This document shows positions 1 through 8,691 of a stretch of 64,000 nucleotides of DNA, piece by piece. Source of the stretch: Deltaproteobacteria bacterium HGW-Deltaproteobacteria-4 (GTDB taxonomy: Bacteria; Desulfobacterota; Desulfuromonadia; Desulfuromonadales; UBA2197); NCBI GenBank assembly GCA_002841765.1, contig PHAV01000012.1:1-64000 (forward strand). Direction: 5' to 3'. The translations under genes were made by a program, and so were the position numbers. A model generated the notes under the pieces. That model saw nothing but the letters and a program-made list of their open reading frames with translations, was not told the DNA's origin and did not search any database. The stretch's first letter is position 1. Each line of letters opens with the position of its first letter.

Positions 1-31
1 GGCAGTCGAGCACGTCTTTCGGTATGGCCAT
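1..31 (-). CDS. Truncated CDS at window edge (first 10 codons)
   Basis: On the minus strand an ATG at 31 is preceded by a strong Shine-Dalgarno (GGAGG, 6 bases upstream) and opens a frame MAIPKDVLDC that runs off the window. This short start resembles the N-termini of IS256-type transposases (M-x-IPK-x-x-LD), but ten residues cannot prove it. It lies downstream of the AbiV gene on the same strand. Confidence 0.35.
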   Translation of the reverse strand, partial: MAIPKDVLDC

Positions 32-73
32 CGGTTCCTCCAGTGGTTACGGGTTGTAACCGACGATGACCAT

Positions 74-619
74 TTACACAAAGTTTTTTACACCCTCGAA
101 ATCATGGTTGCGCTGACTGATTTCTTCAACCATCTCATCCGTTATTCGTTCACTTGGCATGGTGAAAGTCTCATTCGCAAAATCAACATAGAGAGAGGCA
201 TTCTTAGCGGTATTTGACTCTAAGTGAAATTGATCTTTTTGCTTATTGAAAGCAGCATGCGCCGCCTTCCAATCACCATTTTGTCGCCCCTTACGTTCAT
301 CATCCTCGACTGGAAGGAAGTAGGCATTTGCTAAGTTCTTTGATTTATGGGTAATCATGACTTTCGGAAGCTTTGATACATCAACTTTATGGCCAGCAAG
401 TATTGAAGTCGCCCAGCCGCCAATAATTTCTATTTTGCCGCACTCTTCCAATGAAATTTGGTGTAAGAACAGTGAGCGACTAGCACAACCATGTTCGCGA
501 AGTATAGTCGCTTCACGATACAGTGCCTCTGCGTTCTCAAATGATTTTGTTGCACCATCTGCCAACGTACGGAGTTGCTCATCTCGTTTTGTTTTATCAG
601 CATCTTTCTTTGATTTCAT
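74..619 (-). CDS. AbiV family abortive infection protein
   Basis: The 181-residue protein has no signal peptide or membrane segment. Its N-terminal third carries the pattern typical of the AbiV family: a helix with A-x-x-LYREA, then a helix with LFLHQISLEECGKIEII, i.e. the A-x-x-L...EE-x-GK signature (about residues 30-67). Members of this family act in abortive phage defence; Lactococcus AbiV binds a phage protein and blocks late translation. The length fits the family (about 180-230). The gene stands alone next to a truncated frame at the window edge, a usual setting for single-gene defence cargo. The target here is unknown. Confidence 0.75.
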   Translation of the reverse strand: MKSKKDADKTKRDEQLRTLADGATKSFENAEALYREATILREHGCASRSLFLHQISLEECGKIEIIGGWATSILAGHKVDVSKLPKVMITHKSKNLANAYFLPVEDDERKGRQNGDWKAAHAAFNKQKDQFHLESNTAKNASLYVDFANETFTMPSERITDEMVEEISQRNHDFEGVKNFV

Positions 620-752
620 TCTGACCTAACTCACCTGTATTTGTATGTCGTCCAACTCGTAATTAACCGGCCGCGCGCACGCGCGCGTGAACCGCTGACC
701 TTCCCAAATGGAACATTTATCCCCGAATTATCATCCCACTCTCTACGCGGAA

Positions 753-782
753 CCGCCCGGACAACATGCAGCTGTCGGGCGG
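753..782. repeat. Hairpin in the intergenic region between AbiV and MocR genes
   Basis: Arms 753-759 (CCGCCCG) and 776-782 (CGGGCGG) pair, then after a bulged G at 760 the stem continues with ACA/TGT; the loop is 764-772. A separate 12-bp perfect palindrome of alternating CG (CACGCGCGCGTG) lies at 678-689. There is no T-run to make a clear terminator. Nothing else is visible in 620-886. Confidence 0.4.
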
Positions 783-886
783 CTCGTGATTTGAATCCCT
801 GAGAGTTCTCATCGCCACCCTCCTGTTATTTCAAGAGGTTCCAATTCTTGTCGAATTTTCATCTTCTGTCAAAGGAAATGTCGACT

Positions 887-2278
887 TCAGCAAATTTGCG
901 CGAGGATGGCAACGCCCTGTTCAATCTCGCTGCCGCTCATCCCGCCGAAGCCGAGGAGCAAGGTCGTTGCATCAGGTTGGCCGCTGACATGAAACTCGGA
1001 GAAGGGGAAGAGCTGCACGCCTTTTTGCCGGGCCCGATCGAGAATCTCCGCTTCGCTGTGCGCTGTTTTCGGCAGCATCATCACCACATGGAGCCCGGCG
1101 CCCTGGCCGGTCACCACTGCCCGTTTGCCAAAATGAGTTTCAATCGTGCGCAGCAGGAGGTCGTGTTTTTTCTGATAGATCATGCGCATCCGCCGTATGT
1201 GTCGTTCCCAGTGACCCTGCTCCATGAAGATCGCCATACTCCTCTGTTCGAGGAGCGAGACCGAGGGGAAATAAGGCCGGTAAAGTTGGCGGTAAGCTGC
1301 CAGTAACGCATAGGGGAGGACCATATAGCTCAGACGCAAGGCCGGGGAGAGGATTTTGGAGAAGGTTCCGGTGTAGATGATGTTTCCGGTCGGGTGCAGC
1401 CCTTGTAGCGAGGGGATCGGCTTGCCGTGGTAGCGCAGTTCGCTGTCATAATCGTCTTCGATAATGAAGTTTCCTCCCGTTTCCGCCCATTCGATCAAGG
1501 CCAGCCGGTTTGCCACCGGCATCACGTAACCCAGCGGCAGCTGGTGCGAGGGGGTGACGTAGGCGATGGTACTGTGACTGGCTTTGAGCTGGTTCAGGTC
1601 AATCCCCCCCGATCCGACCGGGATTGGGCAGATGGTGTAGCCATGGTTTTGGAAAACGGAGCGGGGGAGGTGGTAACCGGGATTTTCCACCGCGACGACG
1701 GAGTGATTCTCCTGCAAAAGATGCGCAACAATGTCGAGGCTCTGCTGCAGCCCGGCGCAGATCACGATCTGTTCCGGATCACAAATCACGCCGCGGGATC
1801 GTTCCAAGTAACCCTGCAGCGAGGTGCGTAATCCCCAGTCTCCCTGGGGATCGCCATACTGAACCAACTGTGAGCTGTTGCGGCGCAGTCCTTCAGTGAA
1901 ACATTTTCGCCAGAGTTCGGTGGGGAAACTTTCAGGATCGAGGCGGGCCGGGTGGAAATCATAGGCAAAGGACGGTGGCGGACCGGGAAGGTAGTCACTC
2001 TTATCCGTTTTCGCGGATCGGGTTAGCGGCGCAACCTCCTGATCCAGGGACGAGACGAAATAGCCGCTGCGGGGCCGGCTGTAGATATATCCTTCGGCGT
2101 GCAGCTCCTGGTAAGCGCCGTCAACGGTATTGCGACTGGCGGAAAGTTCGATGGCCAGGTCCCGGACCGACGGGAGCTTGGTATTAGCCGGGAGTTTTCT
2201 CGAAAGGATCTGCTCGCGGATCTGATTGTAGAGTTGTTTGTATAAGGGCAGGGGGTCGTGATTACTCAGGATGAACAT
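887..2278 (-). CDS. MocR/PdxR-type GntR-family transcriptional regulator with aminotransferase domain
   Basis: The 463-residue protein has an N-terminal winged helix of GntR type (about 1-75, with PLYKQLYNQIREQIL and KLPSVRDLA) and a C-terminal fold-type I aminotransferase-like domain (about 115-460). PLP-site features are present: IEDDYDSELRY and the lysine motif TFSKILSPALRL. MocR proteins bind PLP with the aminotransferase domain and control transcription. The ATG at 2278 is chosen because GGAG lies 6 bases upstream and the protein then begins like the family; a longer frame to 2353 is not needed. It is divergent from a PNPOx-fold gene at 2468, a common MocR target, so control of that gene through the 190-bp intergenic region is likely. 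Confidence 0.88.
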   Translation of the reverse strand: MFILSNHDPLPLYKQLYNQIREQILSRKLPANTKLPSVRDLAIELSASRNTVDGAYQELHAEGYIYSRPRSGYFVSSLDQEVAPLTRSAKTDKSDYLPGPPPSFAYDFHPARLDPESFPTELWRKCFTEGLRRNSSQLVQYGDPQGDWGLRTSLQGYLERSRGVICDPEQIVICAGLQQSLDIVAHLLQENHSVVAVENPGYHLPRSVFQNHGYTICPIPVGSGGIDLNQLKASHSTIAYVTPSHQLPLGYVMPVANRLALIEWAETGGNFIIEDDYDSELRYHGKPIPSLQGLHPTGNIIYTGTFSKILSPALRLSYMVLPYALLAAYRQLYRPYFPSVSLLEQRSMAIFMEQGHWERHIRRMRMIYQKKHDLLLRTIETHFGKRAVVTGQGAGLHVVMMLPKTAHSEAEILDRARQKGVQLFPFSEFHVSGQPDATTLLLGFGGMSGSEIEQGVAILAQIC

Positions 2279-2467
2279 GTTGCTCTCCAGTATCGCCAAT
2301 AGTGATCGAGACGGGCCAATACGCCTCGCCGACTTTCCTGCGGATAGTCGCATATCACGGCATCTGCCACCATATAATAAATCAAAACTGCTCCTGTTAT
2401 TGGTTGCAAGCGCGATCTATGCTGGCATCATTGATGTCAACAACCACAAACCACAGGAGACGTAAAA

Positions 2468-2839
2468 ATGATTCCGGAAAAATTACAGGAAATTATGAAG
2501 CAGGATGGCGTCGTCGCGATTGCAACCCTGGGAGAAGATGGACCGCATCTGGTCAACACCTGGAACAGTTATTTGCGCATCAGCGACGAGGGGCGGCTCT
2601 TGATCCCTGCCGGTTACATGCATAAAACCGAGGCTAACATTGCATTCAATCCAAACGTCCTGATCACTTTGGGGAGTAGTAAGGTTCAGGGGATGAACGG
2701 TCCGGGGGCGGGTTTTCTCATCAAGGGGAAGGCAGCCTTTGTCACCTCCGGTCCGGACTTTGATCTGCTCAAGGCAAAATTTTCCTGGCTGCGGGCCACA
2801 TTGGCTGTGACCATCGACTCTGCCACGCAGACGTGGTGA
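2468..2839 (+). CDS. Pyridoxamine 5'-phosphate oxidase (PNPOx-fold) family protein
   Basis: The 123-residue protein has the FMN-binding split-barrel pattern: GVVAIATLGEDGPHLVNTW near residues 14-32 and PNVLITLGS near 62-70. It is small like other single-domain members that bind flavin or F420; its substrate cannot be read from the sequence. AGGAG lies 8 bases before the ATG. It is divergent from the MocR regulator (start 2278), which suggests a regulator-target pair linked to vitamin B6 or flavin chemistry; that link is inferred. Confidence 0.8.
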   Translation: MIPEKLQEIMKQDGVVAIATLGEDGPHLVNTWNSYLRISDEGRLLIPAGYMHKTEANIAFNPNVLITLGSSKVQGMNGPGAGFLIKGKAAFVTSGPDFDLLKAKFSWLRATLAVTIDSATQTW

Positions 2840-2888
2840 CGGTAGGCGGCGGGCGTTTCGATGCTGCCATACCTTGCTGAAGACAAAA

Positions 2889-2920
2889 ACCGCCATCCCG
2901 GTCAATACCGGGATGGCGGT
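2889..2920 (-). terminator. Rho-independent terminator of upp-uraA
   Basis: Two perfect 14-base arms (2889-2902 and 2907-2920) flank a 4-base loop. Read on the minus strand the hairpin is followed by a run of five T (complement of 2884-2888). It sits 35 bases past the uraA stop. The plus-strand side has no T-run, so it mainly serves the minus-strand operon. Confidence 0.85.
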
Positions 2921-2954
2921 GAAGATGAACACAAAACACGCCGGCTTCCGACGG

Positions 2955-4208
2955 TCAGATGTTGTCGTCAAAGGCGGGGTCGCGCGTCTCTTCCCCCCGG
3001 GGGAGGATGAGGTTGAGGAGGACGGCGAGGACGCCGCAGAGGCTGATCCCCTGCAGGCTGAAGCTGCCGATGGTCACGCCGAGGCCGCCGATGCCGGTGA
3101 CGAGGGTCACCGAGACCAGGCAGAGGTTGCGCGGCATCATCAAATCGACCTTGCCGTCGATGATCGTCTTCAGGCCGATCCCGGCGATGGATCCGAAGAG
3201 GAGGATCATGATCCCCCCCATGACCGGCATGGGGATGGTCTGGAGGAGGGCGCCGAACTTGCCGACAAAAGCCATGAGGATAGCGAAGCCGGCCGCCCAG
3301 GTCATGACCACCGGGTTGTAGTTGCGGGTGAGCATCACTGCGCCGGTGACCTCGCCGTAGGTCGTTACTGGCGGACCGCCGAAGAGTCCGACGACATTGA
3401 CGGCAAGTCCGTCGCCGAGGAGGGTGCGGTGCAGGCCGGGGCTGGCGGTGTAGTCCTTGCCGACGACGGAGCCGATGGCGAGGATGCCGCCGACGTGCTC
3501 AACGATCGGAGCGATGGCGACGGGGATCATGAAGAGGATGGCGGCGAGATTGAACTCGGGGTGTCCGAATTGGGGGATGGCCAGCCAGGGGGCGTCGATG
3601 ACCTTCTGGAAGTCGACGAGGCCGAGAAAGAGCGATGTGCTGTAGCCGACCACTACGCCGACCAGGATCGGCACCAGTTTAAGGAGGCCGCGGGCATGAA
3701 TAGCGGTGAGCATGGTGGCGGTGAGGGAGAGGGCGGCGACGCTAAGGGCAAGGCCGTAGGGGATCACCTGGGTTTCGCCGGCCTTGCCGGTCGCCATGCT
3801 GATTGCCACCTGCGCGAGACCGAGGCCGATAACCATGACCACCGGGCCGATGACGACCGGCGGCAGGAGGCAGTGGATGAAGCCGACTCCCCGCCACTTT
3901 ACCAGGCCGGCGGCGATATAGTAGAAGCAGCTCGCCGCAGCGAGGGCGCCGAGGGTGGCGGGCATCCCCCAGGTCTTGACTGAGAAGATCACCGGTGCGA
4001 TGAAGGCGAAGGAGGAGCCGAGGTAGATCGGTACCTCGCGTTTGGTGCAGAACTGGAAGATCAGGGTACCGATGCCAGCGCCGAGGAGGGCGAGGCTGGG
4101 GTTGAGGCCGGTCAAAAGGGGGACGAGGACCGTGGCGCCGAAGGCGACGAAGAGGATCTGGGCGCCACCAAGGGCGGTGCGCCAGGTCGGTTCATGGGGG
4201 GTAGTCAT
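2955..4208 (-). CDS. uraA: Uracil permease, NCS2 (UraA-type)
   Basis: The 417-residue polytopic protein has many hydrophobic segments, fitting the NCS2 fold. It carries the family signature around EHVGGILAIGSVVGKD, whose glutamate aligns with a uracil-binding residue in E. coli UraA. It should import uracil with protons. It begins 11 bases after the end of upp, which feeds imported uracil into UMP. A perfect hairpin terminator lies 35 bases after the stop. A long antisense frame over it is a codon-bias shadow. Confidence 0.93.
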   Translation of the reverse strand: MTTPHEPTWRTALGGAQILFVAFGATVLVPLLTGLNPSLALLGAGIGTLIFQFCTKREVPIYLGSSFAFIAPVIFSVKTWGMPATLGALAAASCFYYIAAGLVKWRGVGFIHCLLPPVVIGPVVMVIGLGLAQVAISMATGKAGETQVIPYGLALSVAALSLTATMLTAIHARGLLKLVPILVGVVVGYSTSLFLGLVDFQKVIDAPWLAIPQFGHPEFNLAAILFMIPVAIAPIVEHVGGILAIGSVVGKDYTASPGLHRTLLGDGLAVNVVGLFGGPPVTTYGEVTGAVMLTRNYNPVVMTWAAGFAILMAFVGKFGALLQTIPMPVMGGIMILLFGSIAGIGLKTIIDGKVDLMMPRNLCLVSVTLVTGIGGLGVTIGSFSLQGISLCGVLAVLLNLILPRGEETRDPAFDDNI

Positions 4209-4219
4209 GGTTGCGTTCC

Positions 4220-4846
4220 TTACTTGGTGCCGAAAATTTTATCCCCGGCATCGCCGAGGCCGGGGAGGATGTAGCCCTGTTCGTTGAGGCGCTCATCGAT
4301 GGCAGCAACGTAGATATCGACATCGGGGTGGGCGGCGCTGACCCGGGCGATCCCCTCGGGGACGGCGACGAGGAAGAGCCCCTTGATCCGCTGGCAGCCG
4401 GCCTTCTTCAGCATCTCGATGGTGGCGATGAGGGAGCCGCCGGTGGCGAGCATCGGGTCGATGATCAGGGCGATGCGTTCCTCCATTTCACCACTGAGCT
4501 TTTGATAGTAGGCGACCGGCTCGAGAGTCTCTTCGTTGCGGTACAGGCCGACGACGCTGACCCGGGCACTGGGGATCATGTCGAGGACGCCGTTCATCAT
4601 CCCCAGTCCGGCGCGTAAAATCGGCACGACGGTGATCTTCTTTCCCTTGATCTGCTCAACCTGCACCGGCCCGGCCCATCCGTTGATGGTGATGTTCTCG
4701 GTTTCGAGATCCTTGGTCGCTTCGTAAGTGAGGAGGCGCGCCACCTCGGAGGCGAGCTCGCGGAACTGTTTGGTGCTCAGCTCGGACTGGCGCATCAGCC
4801 CGAGTTTATGGCGGATCAGGGGGTGTTTGACTTCATGGATTGCCAC
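4220..4846 (-). CDS. upp: Uracil phosphoribosyltransferase
   Basis: The 208-residue enzyme makes UMP from uracil and PRPP. The PRPP-binding motif is visible ([20 protein letters not shown], about residues 128-147), as is the typical N-terminal HPLIRHKLG. The length equals the family norm. The start is a GTG at 4846 with GGAG 6 bases before it. It is the first gene of the upp-uraA salvage operon. Confidence 0.96.
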   Translation of the reverse strand: MAIHEVKHPLIRHKLGLMRQSELSTKQFRELASEVARLLTYEATKDLETENITINGWAGPVQVEQIKGKKITVVPILRAGLGMMNGVLDMIPSARVSVVGLYRNEETLEPVAYYQKLSGEMEERIALIIDPMLATGGSLIATIEMLKKAGCQRIKGLFLVAVPEGIARVSAAHPDVDIYVAAIDERLNEQGYILPGLGDAGDKIFGTK

Positions 4847-4915
4847 GGGGAGCTCCTTTGATCAAATATTAATTTGGTAGGACCGAACGAGGATACAGAG
4901 GAAGAGCAGAGGGGT

Positions 4916-4967
4916 CAATAGACTGGACTAGCCATTACGGGCATAACCTGATATTTAAAGTCTATTG
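4916..4967. promoter_or_regulatory. Inverted repeat in the upp / DsrE-like divergent region
   Basis: Nine-base perfect inverted repeats CAATAGACT (4916-4924) and AGTCTATTG (4959-4967) stand 34 bases apart between divergent genes. They could be half-sites for a regulator. No known operator consensus is recognised. Confidence 0.3.
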
Positions 4968-4992
4968 TCAACACATTCAAAGGAGACAACCT

Positions 4993-5460
4993 ATGTTTAC
5001 ACGCCCTTTGCTGCCCATCCTGTTCTTCCTGCTGTTCTGTTCTTCGGTGCTGCACGCGGCCCCGTCACTGAACGATCATGACGCTCTGGCCGGCTTAAAG
5101 ACCGTTAAGGTCATTTTCGACGTGCGCGTGCCGGATAGCGACAAACTCGTCTTCAATCTTGAACTCTTTGCAGAAACCCGCGAAGGTTTGATCAAGCAGG
5201 GGGTGACTCCGGAGATGGTCGTAGCTTTTCGCGGCCCCGGTGTCAAGCTCCTCACTCACGACGCTATAGATGAAGAGACGCTTAACCTCATCCGTGAATT
5301 GAAAAAGAAGGGGGTGCGTTTCGAGGTCTGTGCTGTGGCGGTACGAACTTTCAAGGCTGATCCTGGCAAGTTGATTCCCGAGGTCAAGCTGGTAGCCAAT
5401 GGTTTTAATTCGTTGATAGGCTACCAGAACAAGGGCTATGCCATGATCGCAATTAATTAA
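4993..5460 (+). CDS. Exported DsrE/DsrF-like family protein
   Basis: The 155-residue protein starts with a signal peptide (about 1-22, hydrophobic core LLPILFFLLF, likely cleavage after LHA). The rest fits the DsrE-like fold: VIFDVRVPD, VVAFRGPGVKLL and a C-terminal GYAMIAIN. DsrE-type proteins take part in sulfur relay, but exported single-domain members like this one have no proven role. AAAGGAG lies 7 bases before the ATG. A DUF554 gene follows after 20 bases, so the two are probably co-transcribed. Confidence 0.75.
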   Translation: MFTRPLLPILFFLLFCSSVLHAAPSLNDHDALAGLKTVKVIFDVRVPDSDKLVFNLELFAETREGLIKQGVTPEMVVAFRGPGVKLLTHDAIDEETLNLIRELKKKGVRFEVCAVAVRTFKADPGKLIPEVKLVANGFNSLIGYQNKGYAMIAIN

Positions 5461-5480
5461 CACAGGCAAGGAAAGATCAC

Positions 5481-6170
5481 ATGTTGTTGCAAGGTACCGC
5501 GGTTAATATTCTCGCCATCGCCGTTGGCGCGCTCCTCGGTCGGGCGGCCGGCAAACTCCTTTCCGAGCGCGTGCACCGGACGATCATGGCCGGACTCGGG
5601 CTCTCGGTTCTGCTCATCGGGCTACAGCTCGGGTTGCGCTGTCAACAGCCGTTGGTCGCCATCGGCAGCCTGATTATCGGCGGGCTTATCGGTGAATGGA
5701 TCAATATCGAGCGTCGCCTCGAAAACTTCGGCATTCGCCTTGAACGCCTGAGCAGCGGTGACGGTGTTGCCCGCGGTTTTGTCTCCGCCAGCCTCCTGTT
5801 CTGCGTCGGGGCGATGGCGATCATGGGTTCGATTCAGGCTGGCAGCGGGTTAGAGCCGACAATCCTGTATGCCAAGTCGGCTCTCGACGGTATCGCCGCC
5901 GTCGCCCTCGCTTCTACCTTGGGGGTCGGTGTCCTTTATTCGGCCATCCCCGTCCTTCTTTATCAGGGCGGCATCACTCTTGTGGCCAGCAGTGCTGCCG
6001 CCATCCTTACCGCACCGGTGATGACTGAAATGAATGCGGTCGGCGGCTTGCTGATCGTCGCTATCAGCCTCGATCTTCTCGGCATCAAACGCTTTGCCGT
6101 CGGCAATCTCCTCCCCTCGGTCTTTGTCAGCATCGGACTGATGTGGTTTTTCGGACTCGCCGGCGCTTGA
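5481..6170 (+). CDS. DUF554 family membrane protein (YdfK/YqgA-type)
   Basis: The 229-residue protein has about six to seven membrane segments. The N-terminal GTAVNILAIAVGALLGR and the SALDGIAAVALASTLGVGV region are typical of DUF554. Its biochemical role is unknown. It lies 20 bases after the DsrE-like gene and 34 before the next gene, in a run of small envelope genes on the same strand. Confidence 0.85.
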   Translation: MLLQGTAVNILAIAVGALLGRAAGKLLSERVHRTIMAGLGLSVLLIGLQLGLRCQQPLVAIGSLIIGGLIGEWINIERRLENFGIRLERLSSGDGVARGFVSASLLFCVGAMAIMGSIQAGSGLEPTILYAKSALDGIAAVALASTLGVGVLYSAIPVLLYQGGITLVASSAAAILTAPVMTEMNAVGGLLIVAISLDLLGIKRFAVGNLLPSVFVSIGLMWFFGLAGA

Positions 6171-6204
6171 CGCGCCCCCTTAGAACCGGACGGAAGAGTG
6201 ATTT

Positions 6205-6927
6205 ATGAAACAGTTTCTGAAATATGATTGGGATGCCATTGCCGGGATTATCGCGGCGGTCATCGCCATTATCATGCACATGCTCCACCTCGTTGAAGCG
6301 GATGTTCTGCTGACAATCTCCGTTGTTTTGATTGCTCTCCTCTTCTTACGTGATTTGCGCCGCGACCGGCAATCCGAGCAGATTGACGCGGCAGTGCAGC
6401 AGACCGAAGGGACGGTCAAGGAGATCCTTAGCCGCTTGAGTCCGCCGGATGCCGTGCTGGTCGGTCCCTTGAATATTCATCAGGTCATGGAAGACTTTTC
6501 GCGGCGGGCGCGCAATGAGATGATTTGGTTTCATGTCTGCCCGATCATGTTCAAGCGTCAGGCGTTGTTCGATGCGTTACTGAAGAGCGCCATCGAAAAC
6601 CCGGCGGTCAAGTCGATCCAGTTTGTTCTGGATCACAGCGATCGCGATCTGTGGGAAAGCGAAGTTGTTCCGAAGATCAAAGGTTGTTCGGGACAGAAGA
6701 AGGTGAAAGAGACGATCTGGACGACCATCTCCGGTGGGGTTTCAGCCATTATCTCCGACATCGAAAAAGATACCAGGACCGAATGCCTCCTTAGCTTCTG
6801 GGGCGAGCCCTTTATGGCGCGGACCCTCAACCACAATGTACCGCGTTACGTTTTTCATGTGCAAAGTCATTCGGAACTGGTCGGACGCATGGTTGAAGTG
6901 GTAAGGTCCAATTGCATGGGTAAATAA
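6205..6927 (+). CDS. Two-TM membrane protein with a cytosolic domain, function unknown
   Basis: The 240-residue protein begins with two adjacent membrane segments (about 10-30 and 35-50), then a charged linker and a soluble domain of about 165 residues. The soluble part contains WFHVCPIMFKR, IQFVLDHSDRDLWE and SFWGEPFMARTLNHN, faintly recalling phospholipase-D-like or nucleotide-effector domains, but no complete HKD motif is present. I do not recognise a named family. Its neighbours are DUF554 and DUF3185 genes. Confidence 0.6.
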   Translation: MKQFLKYDWDAIAGIIAAVIAIIMHMLHLVEADVLLTISVVLIALLFLRDLRRDRQSEQIDAAVQQTEGTVKEILSRLSPPDAVLVGPLNIHQVMEDFSRRARNEMIWFHVCPIMFKRQALFDALLKSAIENPAVKSIQFVLDHSDRDLWESEVVPKIKGCSGQKKVKETIWTTISGGVSAIISDIEKDTRTECLLSFWGEPFMARTLNHNVPRYVFHVQSHSELVGRMVEVVRSNCMGK

Positions 6928-6956
6928 TCGAAATCTCTCAAGGAAGGAATCACAAC

Positions 6957-7172
6957 ATGTCAAAAGATTCAAACTCGTTGGTTAAGCTCATCGGCCTGAT
7001 TCTCCTGGTCGGCGGTATCGGGATGGTGTTCTGGGGTTACCAGATGTCGGATGCCTTTACTTCCAAATTGACCGAAGGCCTGACCGGGGCACTTCCTGAT
7101 GCGGTGATGTACCGCTACATCGGCGGAGCCATCAGCAGTGTGGCCGGGCTGTTTTTATTGATGAAAAGATAA
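6957..7172 (+). CDS. DUF3185 family small membrane protein
   Basis: The 71-residue protein has two membrane segments (about 9-27 and 50-68) separated by a short polar stretch, the layout of DUF3185. AAGGAA lies 8 bases before the ATG. Function unknown. It ends the plus-strand run that began at 4993. Confidence 0.7.
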   Translation: MSKDSNSLVKLIGLILLVGGIGMVFWGYQMSDAFTSKLTEGLTGALPDAVMYRYIGGAISSVAGLFLLMKR

Positions 7173-7202
7173 ATAAAGAATGATCCCGCCGGCAGTTGAG
7201 TG

Positions 7203-7751
7203 CTACTCCATAAGATCGTAGCCAAACATGAACATGACCCCGGAAAAGCCAAGGACGGCGATCTGGGTGCTGACACGCTGTCGCTGATAACCGAAAACCG
7301 GGATAACACCGACGCCGATACCTTTCCAGTTGAGCGGAATAGCCCGGTCGTGCGGATCGACATAACCAAGAAGAACGCCGGCGGTCAACTTGAAATAAAG
7401 TTGATTTAGACCGGCGTTTTTGTTCCAGCGCTTGCCGCCGTAAAGGTAGCCGGAGGGCTGGTCGAAGGAGTTCTGGAAATAGGCGGCTCCCAACTCCCAC
7501 TCTCCCCGAGCTTCCCACTCGATCCCGGAAAACCAAGTAAAATCATTATACTCCCGCTTGGTGTTAAGGTGATACGTGTAGGGTCCAAAAAGGAGGGTGA
7601 GTCGCTCGGCGTGAGCGCAAAGGGGGGTGGACAGCAGACTGTAGAACAGGATGCAACATATCAGGAAACGGCGAAGGAAGCTTGGTTGATGGAGCTTCAG
7701 GACGATCTCTTTAGCGAACGACTTTTGCCGGGCGTGGAATCCTGACCACAT
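7203..7751 (-). CDS. Small putative outer-membrane beta-barrel protein
   Basis: The 182-residue protein has a signal peptide (charged start, hydrophobic core FLICCILFYSLL near 29-40, cleavage probably after CAHA near 48). Alternating aromatic strands follow (TLLFGPYTYHL, LYFKLTAGVLLGYV, GVGVIPVFGYQ, FSGVMFMFGYDL), as in eight-stranded outer-membrane barrels of PagP-like size. No catalytic His/Asp/Ser set could be assigned, so this is a fold guess. It lies 44 bases after metF, on the same strand. Confidence 0.6.
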   Translation of the reverse strand: MWSGFHARQKSFAKEIVLKLHQPSFLRRFLICCILFYSLLSTPLCAHAERLTLLFGPYTYHLNTKREYNDFTWFSGIEWEARGEWELGAAYFQNSFDQPSGYLYGGKRWNKNAGLNQLYFKLTAGVLLGYVDPHDRAIPLNWKGIGVGVIPVFGYQRQRVSTQIAVLGFSGVMFMFGYDLME

Positions 7752-7795
7752 GCTCTTCCCTTTCGAGTTCTCCCCGACCGCAACCGCTCAACCCC

Positions 7796-8668
7796 TTAAT
7801 AAAGCAATCCCTCCGCCAGACTCAGCACGGCATCAGCGTGGTTAAGTGTATAGATGTGGACCCCCGGCGCCCCGGCAGCGAGGAGTTCCTCTGCCTGTTT
7901 ACGGGCAAAGATCACTCCCGTTTTCCGCACGGCGTCGGTGCCGCCACGCTGATCGGCGATTTCAAGTTCTTGCAAAAAGACGGGAGGGACAGTGGCGCCG
8001 CAGAGAGAGACAATCCGTTTGATGACTTTAAGACTGACGACCGGAAGTATACCAGGAATGATCGGTTTTTCGATTCCCATTGCTCTGGCTTTGGCGACGA
8101 AGTCGAAATAGAGCTGATTGTCGAAGAAGAGCTGAGTGACGATAAAATCGCCCCCCTGATCGACTTTGAATTTCAGGAAGTCAAGGTCGATATCAGGACT
8201 CACGGCTTCAGGGTGGGTCTCAGGATAGCCGGCCACACCGACGCCGATCTCGGGATGAGTGGCGCGGATAAAGGTGACCAGGTCGGAGGCGTTCTGCAAG
8301 GGGAGGCAGGCAAAGATTTCAGGAGACGCATCCTGCGGCAGGTCGCCGCGCAGGGCCAGTACATTATGCACCCCGGCCGCAACCAGTTGATCAAGGAAGG
8401 CGGTCAATTTTGCCGTATCAGCGCCGACACAGGTCAGGTGCGCCATCGTCTCCAAGCAGTATTCCCGCGCGAGACGGGCAACGATCTCCAGGGTATCGCT
8501 CTGAGTACTGCCGCCGGCACCGTAGGTGACCGAAGCAAAGAGCGGGTTGAGAACTTTGAGCCGCTCGACTGTTGCAAAAAAAGCCGGCCACTCGGCCCGC
8601 TCTTTGGGGGGGAAGAATTCCAGGGAAAGGAAGGGTTTTCCTTTTGACAGCAGTTCAGCAATACGCAC
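7796..8668 (-). CDS. metF: Methylenetetrahydrofolate reductase
   Basis: The 290-residue flavoenzyme reduces 5,10-methylene-THF to 5-methyl-THF for methionine synthesis. Family motifs are present: LSLEFFPPK near the start with its catalytic Glu, FASVTYGAGGS, MAHLTCVG, ALRGDLP and FIVTQLFFDN. The open frame continues upstream to 9091, but that stretch overlaps panE antisense-like and has no homology. The GTG at 8668 gives the usual MetF length and has AAAGGAG 6 bases upstream. It follows panE by 23 bases. Confidence 0.94.
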   Translation of the reverse strand: MRIAELLSKGKPFLSLEFFPPKERAEWPAFFATVERLKVLNPLFASVTYGAGGSTQSDTLEIVARLAREYCLETMAHLTCVGADTAKLTAFLDQLVAAGVHNVLALRGDLPQDASPEIFACLPLQNASDLVTFIRATHPEIGVGVAGYPETHPEAVSPDIDLDFLKFKVDQGGDFIVTQLFFDNQLYFDFVAKARAMGIEKPIIPGILPVVSLKVIKRIVSLCGATVPPVFLQELEIADQRGGTDAVRKTGVIFARKQAEELLAAGAPGVHIYTLNHADAVLSLAEGLLY

Positions 8669-8691
8669 AAATGACTCCTTTGTATCAGATT

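Noticed and set aside
753-782. Bulged hairpin considered as an integron attC site
   Set aside because: The required RYYYAAC and GTTRRRY core sites are not at its ends, and no integron integrase is in view.
2874-3983. Long plus-strand frame of 369 codons over uraA
   Set aside because: It is antisense to a clear permease, is extremely rich in D/E/G/A codons, and has no family motif; a shadow of uraA codon bias.
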